Origin: Lenisia limosa | Lineage: Eukaryota > Breviatea | DNA: 28,077 nucleotides | Assembly: GCA_001655205.1 (NCBI GenBank) | Contig: LPNZ01011521.1 | Coordinates: forward strand, 1-28,077 | Direction of reading: 5' to 3' | Shown here: one piece after another, positions 1-9,613 of the stretch | Position numbering within the stretch: the stretch's first letter is position 1 | Layout: the number at the start of each line of letters is the position of its first letter | The notes under the pieces: model-generated | What the model was told of the DNA's origin: nothing | The model's input: only the letters and a program-made list of their open reading frames with translations | The model's database searches: none | Program-made: the position numbers and the translations under genes

Positions 1-7
1 CCCCCCC

Positions 8-72
8 TTATCCGACCGGATTCAAAGGATCTTCTTCTGACATATCAGGGGTTCCAGGGATGACTACTCCTG
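8..72 (-). CDS. possible terminal coding exon of an unidentified minus-strand gene
   Basis: On the minus strand an acceptor-like AACCAG at about 73-78 is followed by about 21 open codons reading (G)AGVVIPGTPDMSEEDP and a few more residues, ending in a TAA stop at 8-10. The composition is acidic and looks like a C-terminal tail, but the exon is too short to assign to a family and its upstream exons were not found. It could also be chance open sequence in the 3' flank of the RED gene. Nothing else recognisable lies in 80-224 apart from long T/A runs. Confidence 0.25.
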
Positions 73-198
73 CACCTGGTTGGTGTTGGTTTCTTAGAAG
101 TCTCCAACTATATACAAAAAAAAACAACTATTGAATGCTGGTATTTTCTCTGGTATATTTGGATATTTGGTATTTGGATTTTTTTTTTAAATTTTTTT

Positions 199-204
199 TT
201 TATT
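199..204 (-). terminator. candidate polyadenylation signal AATAAA
   Basis: The minus strand carries AATAAA followed by a run of A. It lies about 380 nt past the RED stop codon at 587-589 and about 20 nt past the stop of a small possible ORF (460-389 joined to 260-225). It could end the RED transcript, in which case repeat copy A lies in the 3' UTR. AT-rich sequence makes chance matches easy. Confidence 0.35.
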
Positions 205-224
205 GCAACCCCGTAACGGCCTCC

Positions 225-460
225 CTAATTGTCTTTTGATCGTTGCCTTTTCCTTTTGCACTATGTAGAAATGAGAAAAAATAAGAGTATCAGGCCGAAG
301 CCGTCCACACCATCACGTTTATAATGGTTATAATTAGTACGATAAATATTTATTCACCCAATCATTTGCCTAACAACTCTGTGCACACAGCTTTCTGCGT
401 GCCTCCCCAGCATAGTAATAGCACCCTTTGTTGAGTCTTTTCCCTGCTATCTGAACCCAT
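225..460 (-). CDS. speculative 35-codon two-exon ORF around repeat copy A
   Basis: An ATG at 460-458 opens 24 codons (MGSDSREKTQQRVLLLC... to KA). The sequence then meets GTGTGC at 388. If the stretch 388-261, which is repeat copy A, is removed as a GT-AG intron, reading continues in phase for CKRKRQRSKDN and a TAG at 227-225, about 20 nt before an AATAAA. No family is recognised. The more conservative reading is RED 3' UTR with a spliceable repeat in it. It is listed because both putative splice edges coincide with the repeat edges. Confidence 0.2.
261..392 (-). repeat. interspersed repeat copy A (introner-like family)
   Basis: This ~125 bp unit closely matches copies B (9607-9740) and C (20345-20482). 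Shared blocks include GCCGAAGCCGTC, TTCACCCAATCATTTGCC and AACTCTG. Read on the minus strand it starts GTGTGCACAGAG and ends CTCATTTCTACATAG, so it has intron-like edges (388 to 261). It lies 3' of the RED coding region. Confidence 0.75.
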
Positions 461-586
461 TTCAATCAACAATCTCTCTTCTTATTCCACGCATCAACCC
501 AAGGCGCCTCAACCACGCATTGACAAAAGCCTCCATCAAGAGTAGCAGTATCAAGTAGCTTAGACCTAACACCGGTATGGACAAGA

Positions 587-3500
587 TTAGATTCTGCGAT
601 GTCTCTTTGGTGCCGGCGCCGGGGTCTTCGAAGCCTCGTCAACCTCCACCGCCTTTGGCATGGCTGCCACCGGCTCGGCTTCAATATCTGGGGGGTGAAA
701 TAAACGATGAAATAACAGTAATGAACCAAGCCCTTATTAGTATGCTGAGCCCTTCTAAGCGTGATGGTGTGGACAGCTTTGGCCAGATACAACCTATTTT
801 TTTATTTCTCATTGCTATTATATGTAGTCCAAGCTGAAACATACCATATCTGTCTTTGCCCTTTTCTTCAAGGTAGTTATTGAGCATCTCAAACTCATGT
901 TTCGCCCTAGCCTCGGCTTTTCGAACCTCAGCTTCTTGCTCCTTCCGTGTCCTGGAAGTGTTAATTGTCCTGGGGCTAATTTCCTGGGGATACTAATATG
1001 TCCCAGGGGAGCTCAATGAACAGACACCCAGCCAACTGTTCAGTTTCCTTCCAAACGGGAAGATGGTCATCATCACCTCCCTACAACGTTAACAGATGAG
1101 AGGTACTACTGTTGAATTTTCGAGTACATATGTTTGCTACTTTGGATATTTGTCTCTTTGACCACATATTTGTTCATCACAACTCTTTGATGTAGTATTT
1201 TTTCATCGCAACTCACCATTTCGTCATCATCGAGGTCGTCAAAGTCCATGAAGTCTCTGGAGCTAACCAAACTCTTCGAATTAAACCCTGTGAAGGCCAT
1301 GCCCTGGGGGGAGTAAAACGAAGGAAATTTCGATGAAGAATATTNNNNNNNNNNNNNNNNNNNNNNNNNNNNNNNNNNNNNNNNNNNNNNNNNNNNNNNN
1401 NNNNNNNNNNNNNNNNNNNNNNNNNNNNNNNNNNNNNNNNNNNNNNNNGTTGACTGACAACACACAAGGGTTGATAACAAAATAAACAAAGCCCAGGCCT
1501 GAGGATAGGAATACTGGAGCCTTCATGGCAGTTGATTAGAGCTGCTTCAAAAATAAGCCGACCTTATCATCCTCCACATCTTCGAGCTGGGGCTGGCGCT
1601 TCAGGCTGTCCTCGTCTGCCTCGGCCTCCATATCAGGCTCCAGGAGCTGCAAGGGTGACTCAAGAATGACGCTGCGGAAGTTGGTTCAATACCATTACTG
1701 TGAACGAATCAGAGCGGGTTGTCGTACCGTTTGATGCTGGTCCACAGACATTTTGAACCGTTTAGGTAACACTGGCGCTGTTGCCCTTTCGTACTGCAAT
1801 ATGAGACCCAATATTGATAACGATAAAAAAGCAAGTGGAAATAAACAAGTTTAACTAATTAGTTTATTTCAAAAAAGGTTCTACCCCCCTATCGCCAACC
1901 TCAACCTCATGATCATCAAAGTACTTCGCCTGAAAAGTCAATAGAATCAAGAGATAAGACAAAAGTCTTATCACAAAGCACACAATGCTTCATTCCTATC
2001 CATTACATACTTTTTGAGACTTCGGGACAGGAATGTCCTTCAGAGGTTTGTCAACTGAATAGTCTCCAACATCAGCGAAGATACTGCATGGTTACAACAA
2101 GGTAGAATATTCGAGCGTTGGAGAATACTTAAAAAGTACCACTATTAAAAAAACCATTTCCCCCACCAACTCATCATTAATCTTATTCTTCTCCTCTTCG
2201 AGTTTCAAAGCCTCCGCCTCAGCCTCCTGCTGCTTCAGCTCGGCTAAATTTGTGAAGGAGAGAACGCGACAAATAGTCAAACCCCTATGCCAAATAAGCC
2301 AAACACCAACCCCTATGCTGCTTCTTGAGCTTCTTGTAGAGCTTGTGTGAGGCGGGTTTAATGTAGGACATGGCTTTGGAAATGGCAAAAATGGCCTTGA
2401 AGGGGATGGTAGCAGGCATGATTTTCTAAAGAAGTCAGGTACCAATACTTCTGGAACTCATAAGAACAGCAATCAGAGCACCATGTTCTCACCCCCCCCC
2501 CCACGCCATAAGCCGCGCAAGNNNNNNNNNNNNNNNNNNNNNNNNNNNNNNNNNNNNNNNNNNNNNNNNNNNNNNNNNNCGAAAGTGGCGTCCTCGTCAG
2601 TTTGGAATGTTAGTCCAGACCGTCCTGAAGGGGTAAGGAGTGAGTAAGAAGGGGCACGGAGTGAGCAAGAAGGGGATAGGAACACAGAAAGCAGCCGCAT
2701 CAAAAGCCTACCAGGAAGGAAAGACTCAACAGTGTGGTTAGTAGGTTCCTTTTGCCGGTTCAGGAAGGCCAACACTCCTGGGGGGGGGGGGGGTNNNNNN
2801 NNNNNNNNNNNNNNNNNNNNNNNNNNNNNNNNNNNNNNNNNNNNNNNNNNNNNNNNNNNNNNNNNNNNACTAGTGCCCTTCTCTGACATGATCTTGGGGG
2901 TGATGACGGTTCCAGCTGTGCGACTATAACATTAGTGATGTAAAATAAGTAGTAAAGGCTAGAAATTCAACTATGGCCATCCAAAGGGCTGTTGAGGCTT
3001 AAAATCCGGCCGCCTACGGTGCGGATTCCGTTGATTGAAGGGTGTTTTCCATCTCCTTCTCAACATCCTCATCAGCCTAAAAGGTCAAGGCTGTCTGTCA
3101 CATAAAAATGACTGGATGTCTTGATGAATATCAGATATTCCTAGACTTTTATGGACCCTCTTCTCACCTTGGAAGCACGAGTCTTCCTCAAAAGGGCATA
3201 ATCCAGACCCTTGACAAGATGAGTATGTTCAATATCTCCACCAAGGAACTTCGACTCTTCAATTGTACGCTCTCTATTCTGCTTTGTCCTAAAATGGTCA
3301 ATACAATCTTTCACAACCCAAAATCCCTATCTATCCCCCCCCCCCCNNNNNNNNNNNNNNNNNNNNNNNNNNNNNNNNNNNNNNNNNNNNNNNNNNNNNN
3401 NNNNNNNNNNNNNNNNNNNNNNNNNNNNNNNNNNNNNNNNNNNNNNNAATCATCATCCATTCCTTGATAGTTAAATATACGCTTCAGCCCAAGCTGCGTA

Positions 3501-4160
3501 TCAGTCATACACCCACCAAGACGACGCTCAGCGGCTCTGTCTCTGTAGAGCTCTCCGGAGGCTCCCTTCCATTTCGGTGCCTTCTTCTCTTTCTTCTCCT
3601 GCCGCATCAACACCAAAAATGGACAACAAGACCAAACATGTTGGTAAACAATGGAAAATCCCCCACCTTTTTTGGGGCAGCCTTGTCCTTTTCCTCCTGA
3701 GCTTGACGGTTCATCAACCTATAGGGAAATAAACATGGTCTGTGAATCAGGAAAAACTTCAGATTACATTACAAAGATTGATCCAAACGTCCATTGAGGC
3801 GCAGTTCCTAACTTACTTCGCCTGCTCGCGCTGGAGACGCCGTCTAAAGTGTCAAATGAGTAAACTGAGCAAAAATGCAACAATATTCACAGATAGATAG
3901 ATGCCTTTATCACCACTCAATCCTCCTAAAGAAGCCAACTTTTAATAAACCAGAGACTCCAGATAATAATGGTATTGATCGGGAAATCCCATCAATCAAG
4001 GAGGGTTTCCTACCTGCTAGCCTCAGCATCAGCCTTTGATCTTGAGGGTGTTGTCGGCCTGTTCCGGGCTGGGGTCATAAGAAGACGCCTGAAATCATTT
4101 TGTGTCAAATTCCTGGAAGTTAGGCCAAGAAGAGTCGAAGAGGGACGCGTACTTTGACAT
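587..4160 (-). CDS. IK: RED/IK-family splicing factor, about 15 exons, interrupted by three gaps
   Basis: RED (IK) is a nuclear spliceosome-associated protein that works with SMU1 during B-complex activation. The ATG is at 4160-4158 and exon 1 is only 8 nt. Exon 2 (4088-4014) reads KRLLMTPARNRP, matching the family's LLMTP motif. Exons 3843-3817, 3718-3667 and 3599-3517 give a charged segment ending GELYRDRAAERRLG (family YRDRAKERR). The exon at ~3290-3174 reads EESKFLGGDIEHTHLVKGLD, nearly identical to the RED core. Later pieces read NRQKEPTNHTVESFLPG (family ELFLPGR), KLKKQHR, IFADVGDY (family IFEDIGDY), FMDFDDLDDDEM, and a basic tail ending PAPKRHRRI with TAA at 589-587. Gaps at 1345-1448, 2522-2579, 2795-2868 and 3347-3447 hide or border exons. 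The GRWDF motif found near the animal C-terminus was not seen. The N-terminus lacks the ~30 residues that precede LLMTP in animals. The last intron (844-688) contains repeat copy D. Confidence 0.9.
688..844 (-). repeat. last RED intron carrying repeat copy D (right half only)
   Basis: The intron runs from GTATGT at 844 to CCCCCCAG at 688 and is phase 1, joining GAC-AGA-TAT-G to AT-ATT-GAA. Bases ~750-818 match the right half of the repeat family (GCGTGATGGTGTGGACAG, TTTGGCCAGATACAACC, TTTATTTCTCATT). The rest of the intron differs from copies A-C. Relative to gene sense, D is inverted compared with the copy in the ABCA gene. Confidence 0.75.
2625..2680 (-). repeat. tandem duplication in a RED intron at its splice acceptor
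   Basis: Just upstream of the CCCCTTCAG acceptor, on the minus strand, a pyrimidine-rich unit of about 19 nt resembling CCCCTTCTTRCTCACTCC is present twice, with a third partial copy that supplies the working acceptor. Confidence 0.6.
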
Positions 4161-4629
4161 TTTAGCTACTAGGAAAGGGAAAACCTGTTTTGTCAAATAA
4201 CTCTTGTGATTCAACAACCAAACAAATTCTTAATCAATGAGAGGCAAAAGCCAAAAGATTTGGTCAAAAAAAATTCTTCACTAAATAAGAGTCTAAATCC
4301 GTAAATATACAGGCAGAAAATTTCATTCACTTCTTTTCCTCTTTATCTGATGATGTTTGTATCTTATTTTCAAATACCACTAAATAGAAGCTTTCATTTT
4401 GTTGTGCTACTGTCCCTTTGCAACTCTTACAAATTGGTATACGTGCCTTTCACAGCCTTCTAGATCTTATTTTATATTGATTCATCAAGACAACACTATT
4501 AGTCCACACTTCTGAGGTTGAGAGGGATCGGTTTCTTATTGGTCACATTTGTCTGTCATCTGTCTGCCCTCCCTCTTACACTAACCCTTTGCTCACTCAC
4601 TCTTCTAGAGATTCAAAAAAGAAGACAAA
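4161..4629. promoter_or_regulatory. divergent intergenic region between the RED and PHD-finger genes
   Basis: About 470 bp separates two start codons that point away from each other (4160 minus and 4630 plus), so both promoters must lie here. The stretch is AT-rich, with pyrimidine-rich sequence (about 4540-4610) just ahead of the plus-strand ATG. I see no ORF or repeat in it, and no TATA box that I would call with confidence. Confidence 0.5.
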
Positions 4630-7600
4630 ATGAACTCCCCTCTTTCAAGTACTGGAAGTCGCATGGCAGAGAATGTGAGTTACTTGAGTGAATCCCTCTC
4701 CTTCTGCTTCTTACACCTCAACTTCTCTGCTTCTTCTTACACCTCAGAACGACAACATTTCAGTGATTGAGGAATCTTCTTCATCCCTGGCCACCAAAAA
4801 AGTGGTATGCAATGGTATATTTTTAATAAATGGATTATTATGTTACAATGGGAACTTTTTCTGTCAAACTGCGCTCATTTTTATTTTAGAAGAAAGGAAA
4901 GAAAAAGCAGAAAAATTCGTCCTCTGATGTTCAGAAGGTATTTGGAATTAAGAATATACACATAAATAGCTTCAAATAGTGAACCAGGTTTTTTTTTTCT
5001 CACCCAATAGGACCAATTGGTAGACCCCCTGGCATCAGGCATTCAAGATGGGATGAAGACCGCCAAGCAGCTCAAATTCGAGAAAAGAATGAAGGAACGA
5101 ATGGAACGCGATCGAATTGACCTTGAGAAAATGAAGGCTTTAAGAAAGAGAAAAGAGGAGAAGTCTTTAAAAGAAGGAAAAGTTCAAAAGAATGAGTCTG
5201 CTCCTCAAAAGACGAAGTCCCCCGCACTTCAAACACAAGAAGAACCCAATATGGAGGAAGTTAAGAGTACCAAGCAACTGCGGTTTGAAAAAAGAATGAA
5301 GGAAAAGATGGAAAGAGATCGTCTTGACCTTGAACAAAGGAGGGCAAAGAAAGTGGAGAAGAAAGAAAAGGAAAAAACCGAAAAGAAAGATACTGAAGAA
5401 GAAGGAAATGAAAATGAAATGACAGATACGAAAAAATGTAAGGATGAAGCGCAAAAGGATGAAGTGAATAAAGAAGCCCAGAAGGTTAACGAAATTGTTG
5501 TTGTTCAGGAAGATACAAAGGTAGAATACAAAGTGGCCGCTAAAGAAAAGGAAGAGGAAGAACAGCTATCCCAATCCGCGTCAGTAATCTCTGAGGTGCC
5601 CACGGTGAAATCTGCAGAAGCCTCAAAGTCAGCTGAAACAGTTGCCTCGGTCTCTACTGACCAACCTGACCTTTCCAACCCAGTGCTCAAACCAAAGTAC
5701 GATGCCATCATCCGCACCATCTCCACCATCCAGGTCAAGCTCGAGCGTCTCAGTAACGGACAGCTCAGCCCAAATGGACAGGTGGGGGACCTAAAACATG
5801 AAGATCAAGTAATATGACATCTTGTCACCAGAACTTCATTGATTTGGTCAAATAATTTCCTCAAAAATTTTATTGCACGGATTTCCATAAACAACGCGTC
5901 ACTCTTAAAGCATATTATGTTTTCTTTTTGGCTAATTATTATTCTGATCCTTCTTCAGTATACAGTACCTTACGAAATAGAGTGAGCAAATACGTCTCGA
6001 ACAGAAACTGCAGAAGGCCATTCGCTACCGAAACTCTCTTCTAAAACCAGCAACTCCGAAAACCATTCCAACCGCATCTCGCTGCGCACCTTCAGCCGCC
6101 GCCACCAAGCCTGTGAAGGCCAAATCCGCAGCAAAGAAGGATGTCATCTATATGACCCAGCCTGAGCTAGTGGAGTACCTGAAGAACGACACTCTCACCA
6201 AAGCAACTGATGAGGTTCAGAAGATGTTCTACCAGCAGTACATGGCCGTTACACGTGAAATTGTATGAACTCGAGCGTTGTTGATTCACTCTTGCCTTTT
6301 CAACCTTCCAAGCTCATGATCATTTAGTTAAATTGCGTGAAAGAAAAAAGATCCTCGCTGTATTACAAAAGAAAAGAGCTTATTAAGAAACTTGAAAAGG
6401 TTGGTGTGTGCTCTTTTTACCAAATTCCCACTGTCATCTAACCACTGTATAGGATGCTCGTCAAGCTACAACGTTGAAAGTCCCAGTCAAGTCCGTCTCT
6501 AAACGAGTACGTGCTAAAGCGCCTGAGGACCAACCTCCAATGAAGAAAGCAGCTATTCAACCTCCCATAAAAAAAGCAGCTATTCAACCTCCAATGGAAG
6601 AACCCGCCGTAACCCTTGGTTGGCCTCTACAATGTGATATATTCTTTCATTCTACTTGTTATGGGCAGCAACCTTCTTCATTTTTCTCATCCTGGCAGTC
6701 GACACAGCTACCACCACGGATACTCCCTTCTGGGCTCTTAGTGACTCCTTCAAGTTTGGCACTTGTGACGACCTTGACATCTCTCAAAATGTGCGCAACA
6801 ACTAAGACTGTACACCGTTTTCTATTTCTCATTGCAGTATATTTCTGTTCAGCCTTCTGACACTCTCAGCTAACTAACCAATTTGACGAACTCCTTGGTG
6901 ACTTTTCCGTTTATGACAGCGGCAAAACTAGTGAAATGAGTAAGCTTTCAACATTGAACTTTTCCAACTGTGGTGTTCCTTTGTTTCTCAATTCAACATC
7001 TAGTACAGTAAAGTAGACAATGTTCACCTTTTAGCAAGCAACGTTCTCAATACTTGTTCAACCATGATTCAGCAATTTAGCCATACCCTCAAGTAAGGAA
7101 GGGTGGGAATAATCGATCGAATTTCCATGTGTTTGGAGTCATACTTGGCTCTTCACGTCTTTATACGATTTATTTTTGCGATTATTTTTTGGGAAATTCT
7201 AAAACAGGGGGGTGGGGTCTNNNNNNNNNNNNNNNNNNNNNNNNNNNNNNNNNNNNNNNGGGGGGAGGCTTGAGCCAAAAAAAAATGTAATTATATGATA
7301 TAATTTTTATATGACGATGCCTTGGTTGTTGACACTTCCAGAACAGGTCTTGTCAGGGGATGCGCTCGCACTCACAACAAACAGCCCGGTGAGTGGTCAC
7401 TTGAACTAATGTTACCAACCTCTTTTGCCAGCCGTTCTGACTCTTAGGACACCCCTCTGTAATGAACTGCCCTGGCTTCAAGGACAATAATTACTGCTGT
7501 GGTGAGTAGGGCGGAACTATTGGTGTCATCAGCTGCATTTGCTGACCCATCAGATATTGTCAACTGTGGATGTGGGCACAATGACGCTCGAGGCCTTGCA

Positions 7601-7927
7601 GTCATCTTCTGCAGTCGCTGCCACTACTGGTACGATTGATAATGAAGGCCTTTGAATGAGTTACCCCTTAGGCACCATGCCTGTTGTAACCCCGAGAGCC
7701 TTAGCATCATTCTCCCTGGAACGGCGGTGTCAATGTGCTCCAACTGCATCTCATTGAGTTCCGCCNNNNNNNNNNNNNNNNNNNNNNNNNNNNNNNNNNN
7801 NNNNNNNNNNNNNNNNNNNNNNNNNNNNNNNNNNNNNNNNNNNNNNNNNNNNNNNNNNNNNNNNNNNNNACGCCTACTCACAATTCAGCTTTCTTCTCGA
7901 CCTGTTCCCGTGACTGTGGAATGTTAG
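4630..7927 (+). CDS. charged coiled-coil protein with C-terminal PHD-type zinc finger
   Basis: The exons, all phase-consistent, are 4630-4674, 4748-4804, 4890-4937, 5011-5781, 5981-6262, 6328-6399, 6453-6618, 6699-6790, 6870-6939, 7035-7092, 7342-7388, 7448-7501, 7554-7629 and 7672 into the gap at 7766-7869. The ATG at 4630 opens exon 1. The large exon encodes a Lys/Glu-rich, probably coiled-coil region with a duplicated module (TAKQLKFEKRMKERMERDR and STKQLRFEKRMKEKMERDR). The middle carries a short repeat (PPMKKAAIQ, PPIKKAAIQ, PPMEE). The C-terminal exons encode CGCGHNDARGL, FCSRCHYWHHACC and MCSNC. This is the C4HC3 spacing of a PHD finger, a histone-tail reader fold, so a chromatin role is inferred. 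The last exon after the gap is uncertain: one frame stops at TAG 7925-7927, another at ~7951-7953. No close orthologue was recognised. Confidence 0.8.
4700..4750 (+). repeat. duplicated splice-acceptor segment, PHD-protein intron 1
   Basis: The sequence TTCTGCTTCTTACACCTCA occurs at about 4702-4720. It recurs, with a 3 nt insertion, at about 4726-4746 as part of the acceptor CTTACACCTCAG. Only the second copy has AG, because the first reads CAAC at that position. Confidence 0.6.
7554..7765 (+). other. PHD finger-coding exons
   Basis: Exon 7554-7629 encodes the first Cys pair (C-x-C) and the second pair (FCSRC). The next exon, from 7672, begins in the codon for Trp and gives WHHACC (the His and fifth Cys) and then MCSNC (the final pair). 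Conserved Trp before His is typical of PHD fingers. The downstream sequence is lost in the gap. Confidence 0.8.
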
Positions 7928-8020
7928 GTGGTTTGTTTTGTTGTGTATTATAAAGGTACTATAGTTCTTCACAGGTCCTACACTAGTTACATAAGCTACA
8001 TTACAGTTCCAAAGACTAAG

Positions 8021-9613
8021 CTAGCAGGGCTCCTCCCTCGGCTCCACCATGACCTCATTGACCGCTACATGTTCGGGACGTGTTGCTGCATACACCACCG
8101 CGTCCGCAATATCCGAGGGGGCAAGAACCTGGGGGTGAGAGATACTCACAGTAACACTTCCACAGAACACCAATGTAAATGAGCAACAATGACGCAAGGA
8201 GCAGACCTTGGCGCCTGTTGGCTCTCCGAACATTTTAATGCCCTCGGGGTCGCTGGACTTGGCTAGAAGGGGGGTGGCCACGTTTCCGGGTTGGATTGTC
8301 GTAACCTGANNNNNNNNNNNNNNNNNNNNNNNNNNNNNNNNNNNNNNNNNNNNNNNNNNNNNNNNNNNNNNNNNNNNNNNNNNNNNNNNNNNNNNNNNNN
8401 NNNNNNNNNNNNNNNNNNNNNNNNNNNNNNNNNNNNNNNNNNNNNNNNNNNNNNNNNNNNNNNNNNNNNNNNNNNNNNNNNNNNNNNNNNNNNNNNNNNN
8501 NNNNNNNNNNNNNNNNNNNAAATAGTCAGAGACTTCAGGCATGACCCAGCAACCTTACGACCAGCGTCACTTGAGATATTGATAATGTGGCCTGAACCAC
8601 GCTTGAGCATTCCGTCCAAAACACCACCAATTCCGTTGAGCACTCCTGAACCATTAGTCCAATTCCATTGAACTGTTTTCTCCTTGCCCACCCACCCTGG
8701 CAAACAACGTCCACGGTTCTCTTCCAATCGTCTTCCATGAGGTTCTTCATTAGCGTGAAGTACATGACTCCTTATGGGGTTAGAGGATAACATTAATAGA
8801 CTCCTTCTGTTAGAGAATAACACTACTAGTATCCTTTTACTGTGATAGAGATGTGACAATTTGTATTCAGCATACCAGCGTTGTTGACCAGGATATCGGG
8901 GTGGTGGAAGCGCGTCGTCACAGCCTTTACGGGTAAGAGCGTTGCAACTAAGTGTGGTACCCACTTTTATGGCATCCTTGAAGTTGTCTCTATCAGTGAC
9001 GTCACATTGGATGACAAGGGTTTCAGGGGGCTGGGGAACCTTGGTCTGAATAATGCGCTGAGTTTCCTGGGTGGTCATAATTCCTCCAAAGACACCAAGC
9101 TAGCCACAAAACAAACCTGTAATTGGGCCACATTCCGGCCAAGGATGGCGACAATAGCACCCTCCGAGGCAAGCCCAAGGCAGATGCCACGTCCGATTCC
9201 TGATGAGCCTCCTATAGCGTCACGGCCCTCGTCCATGAGTACCTACCAGTGACAACCACAACCTTGCCAGCTAGAGGACCAATGGGAATGGTGGACGGGA
9301 GGGATGGTGAAGACGACACACGCGGGATGGGTGATGTGAAGAGAATGTTGGCGTATCTACGAGTATGAAAAAAATATTCTCGGCAACAGACCTTCTGAAG
9401 GCTAAACGGTCGAGGGCGGGACGGGGCGCGTACCGAAGGGCCCTTTGCGGTCAAACATACAAAACCACAAGGAAATACGAGGGGGATGGGATAACGGAAA
9501 CGCCTACGCAAGATCCTCCTCGGCTCTGGAAGCCACAAAAGTTGATTGTTGCACGAGATAGGCAGTTGGGTCGTCTCCTGTAAGTATGAGGACTGATCCG
9601 ATGCCTCTGACAC
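8021..9613 (-). CDS. classical short-chain dehydrogenase/reductase (SDR)
   Basis: This is an NAD(P)-dependent oxidoreductase of the classical SDR family, related to the bacterial YdfG-like group. The minus-strand exons encode PLAGKVVVVTG, then (9211-9117) GSSGIGRGICLGLASEGA, which together give the TGxxxGIG cofactor loop. These are followed by IQCDVTDRDNF (adenine-binding Asp), DILVNNAG, VMYFTLMKNLMEDDWKR, GVLNGIGG, and GSGHIINISSDAGRK (catalytic Ser region). After a gap (8310-8519) come IQPGNVATPLL and SDIADAVVYAATRPEHV, ending PREEPC with TAG at 8023-8021. Introns are ~50-80 nt and phases agree. The catalytic YxxxK must lie in the gap. The start is unresolved. The core frame is open up to an ATG at 9613-9611, which would give an odd ~110-residue N-terminal extension that overlaps the proposed last exon of the next gene. 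A separate 5' exon is more likely. Confidence 0.92.
8766..8831 (-). repeat. 33 bp tandem duplication spanning an SDR splice acceptor
   Basis: Two adjacent 33 bp units (8766-8798 and 8799-8831) share GACTCCTT, TTAGAG and ATAACA blocks. On the gene strand each unit ends near an AG followed by (A)AGGAGTC, so the duplication copies both the intron end and the first bases of the exon. Phase supports the promoter-distal acceptor (CCCATAAG before GAGTCATG). Confidence 0.7.

Noticed and set aside
577-837. Plus-strand 86-codon ORF over the RED last exon and repeat copy D
   Set aside because: It overlaps a phase-consistent RED exon and intron on the other strand and is composed partly of repeat sequence.
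5167-5454. Minus-strand ORF rich in Phe and Leu opposite the PHD-protein exon
   Set aside because: It is the mirror of Lys/Glu-rich codons in the real exon, with no start context or splice support.
6805-6845. Short match to the repeat family (CTATTTCTCATTGCAG)
   Set aside because: Only about 17 nt match and this is a pyrimidine-rich acceptor-like segment, so it is not enough to call a fifth copy.
9365-9583. Plus-strand ORF upstream of the SDR
   Set aside because: It shows no family similarity and lies opposite the proposed minus-strand exons. It is likely a shadow frame.
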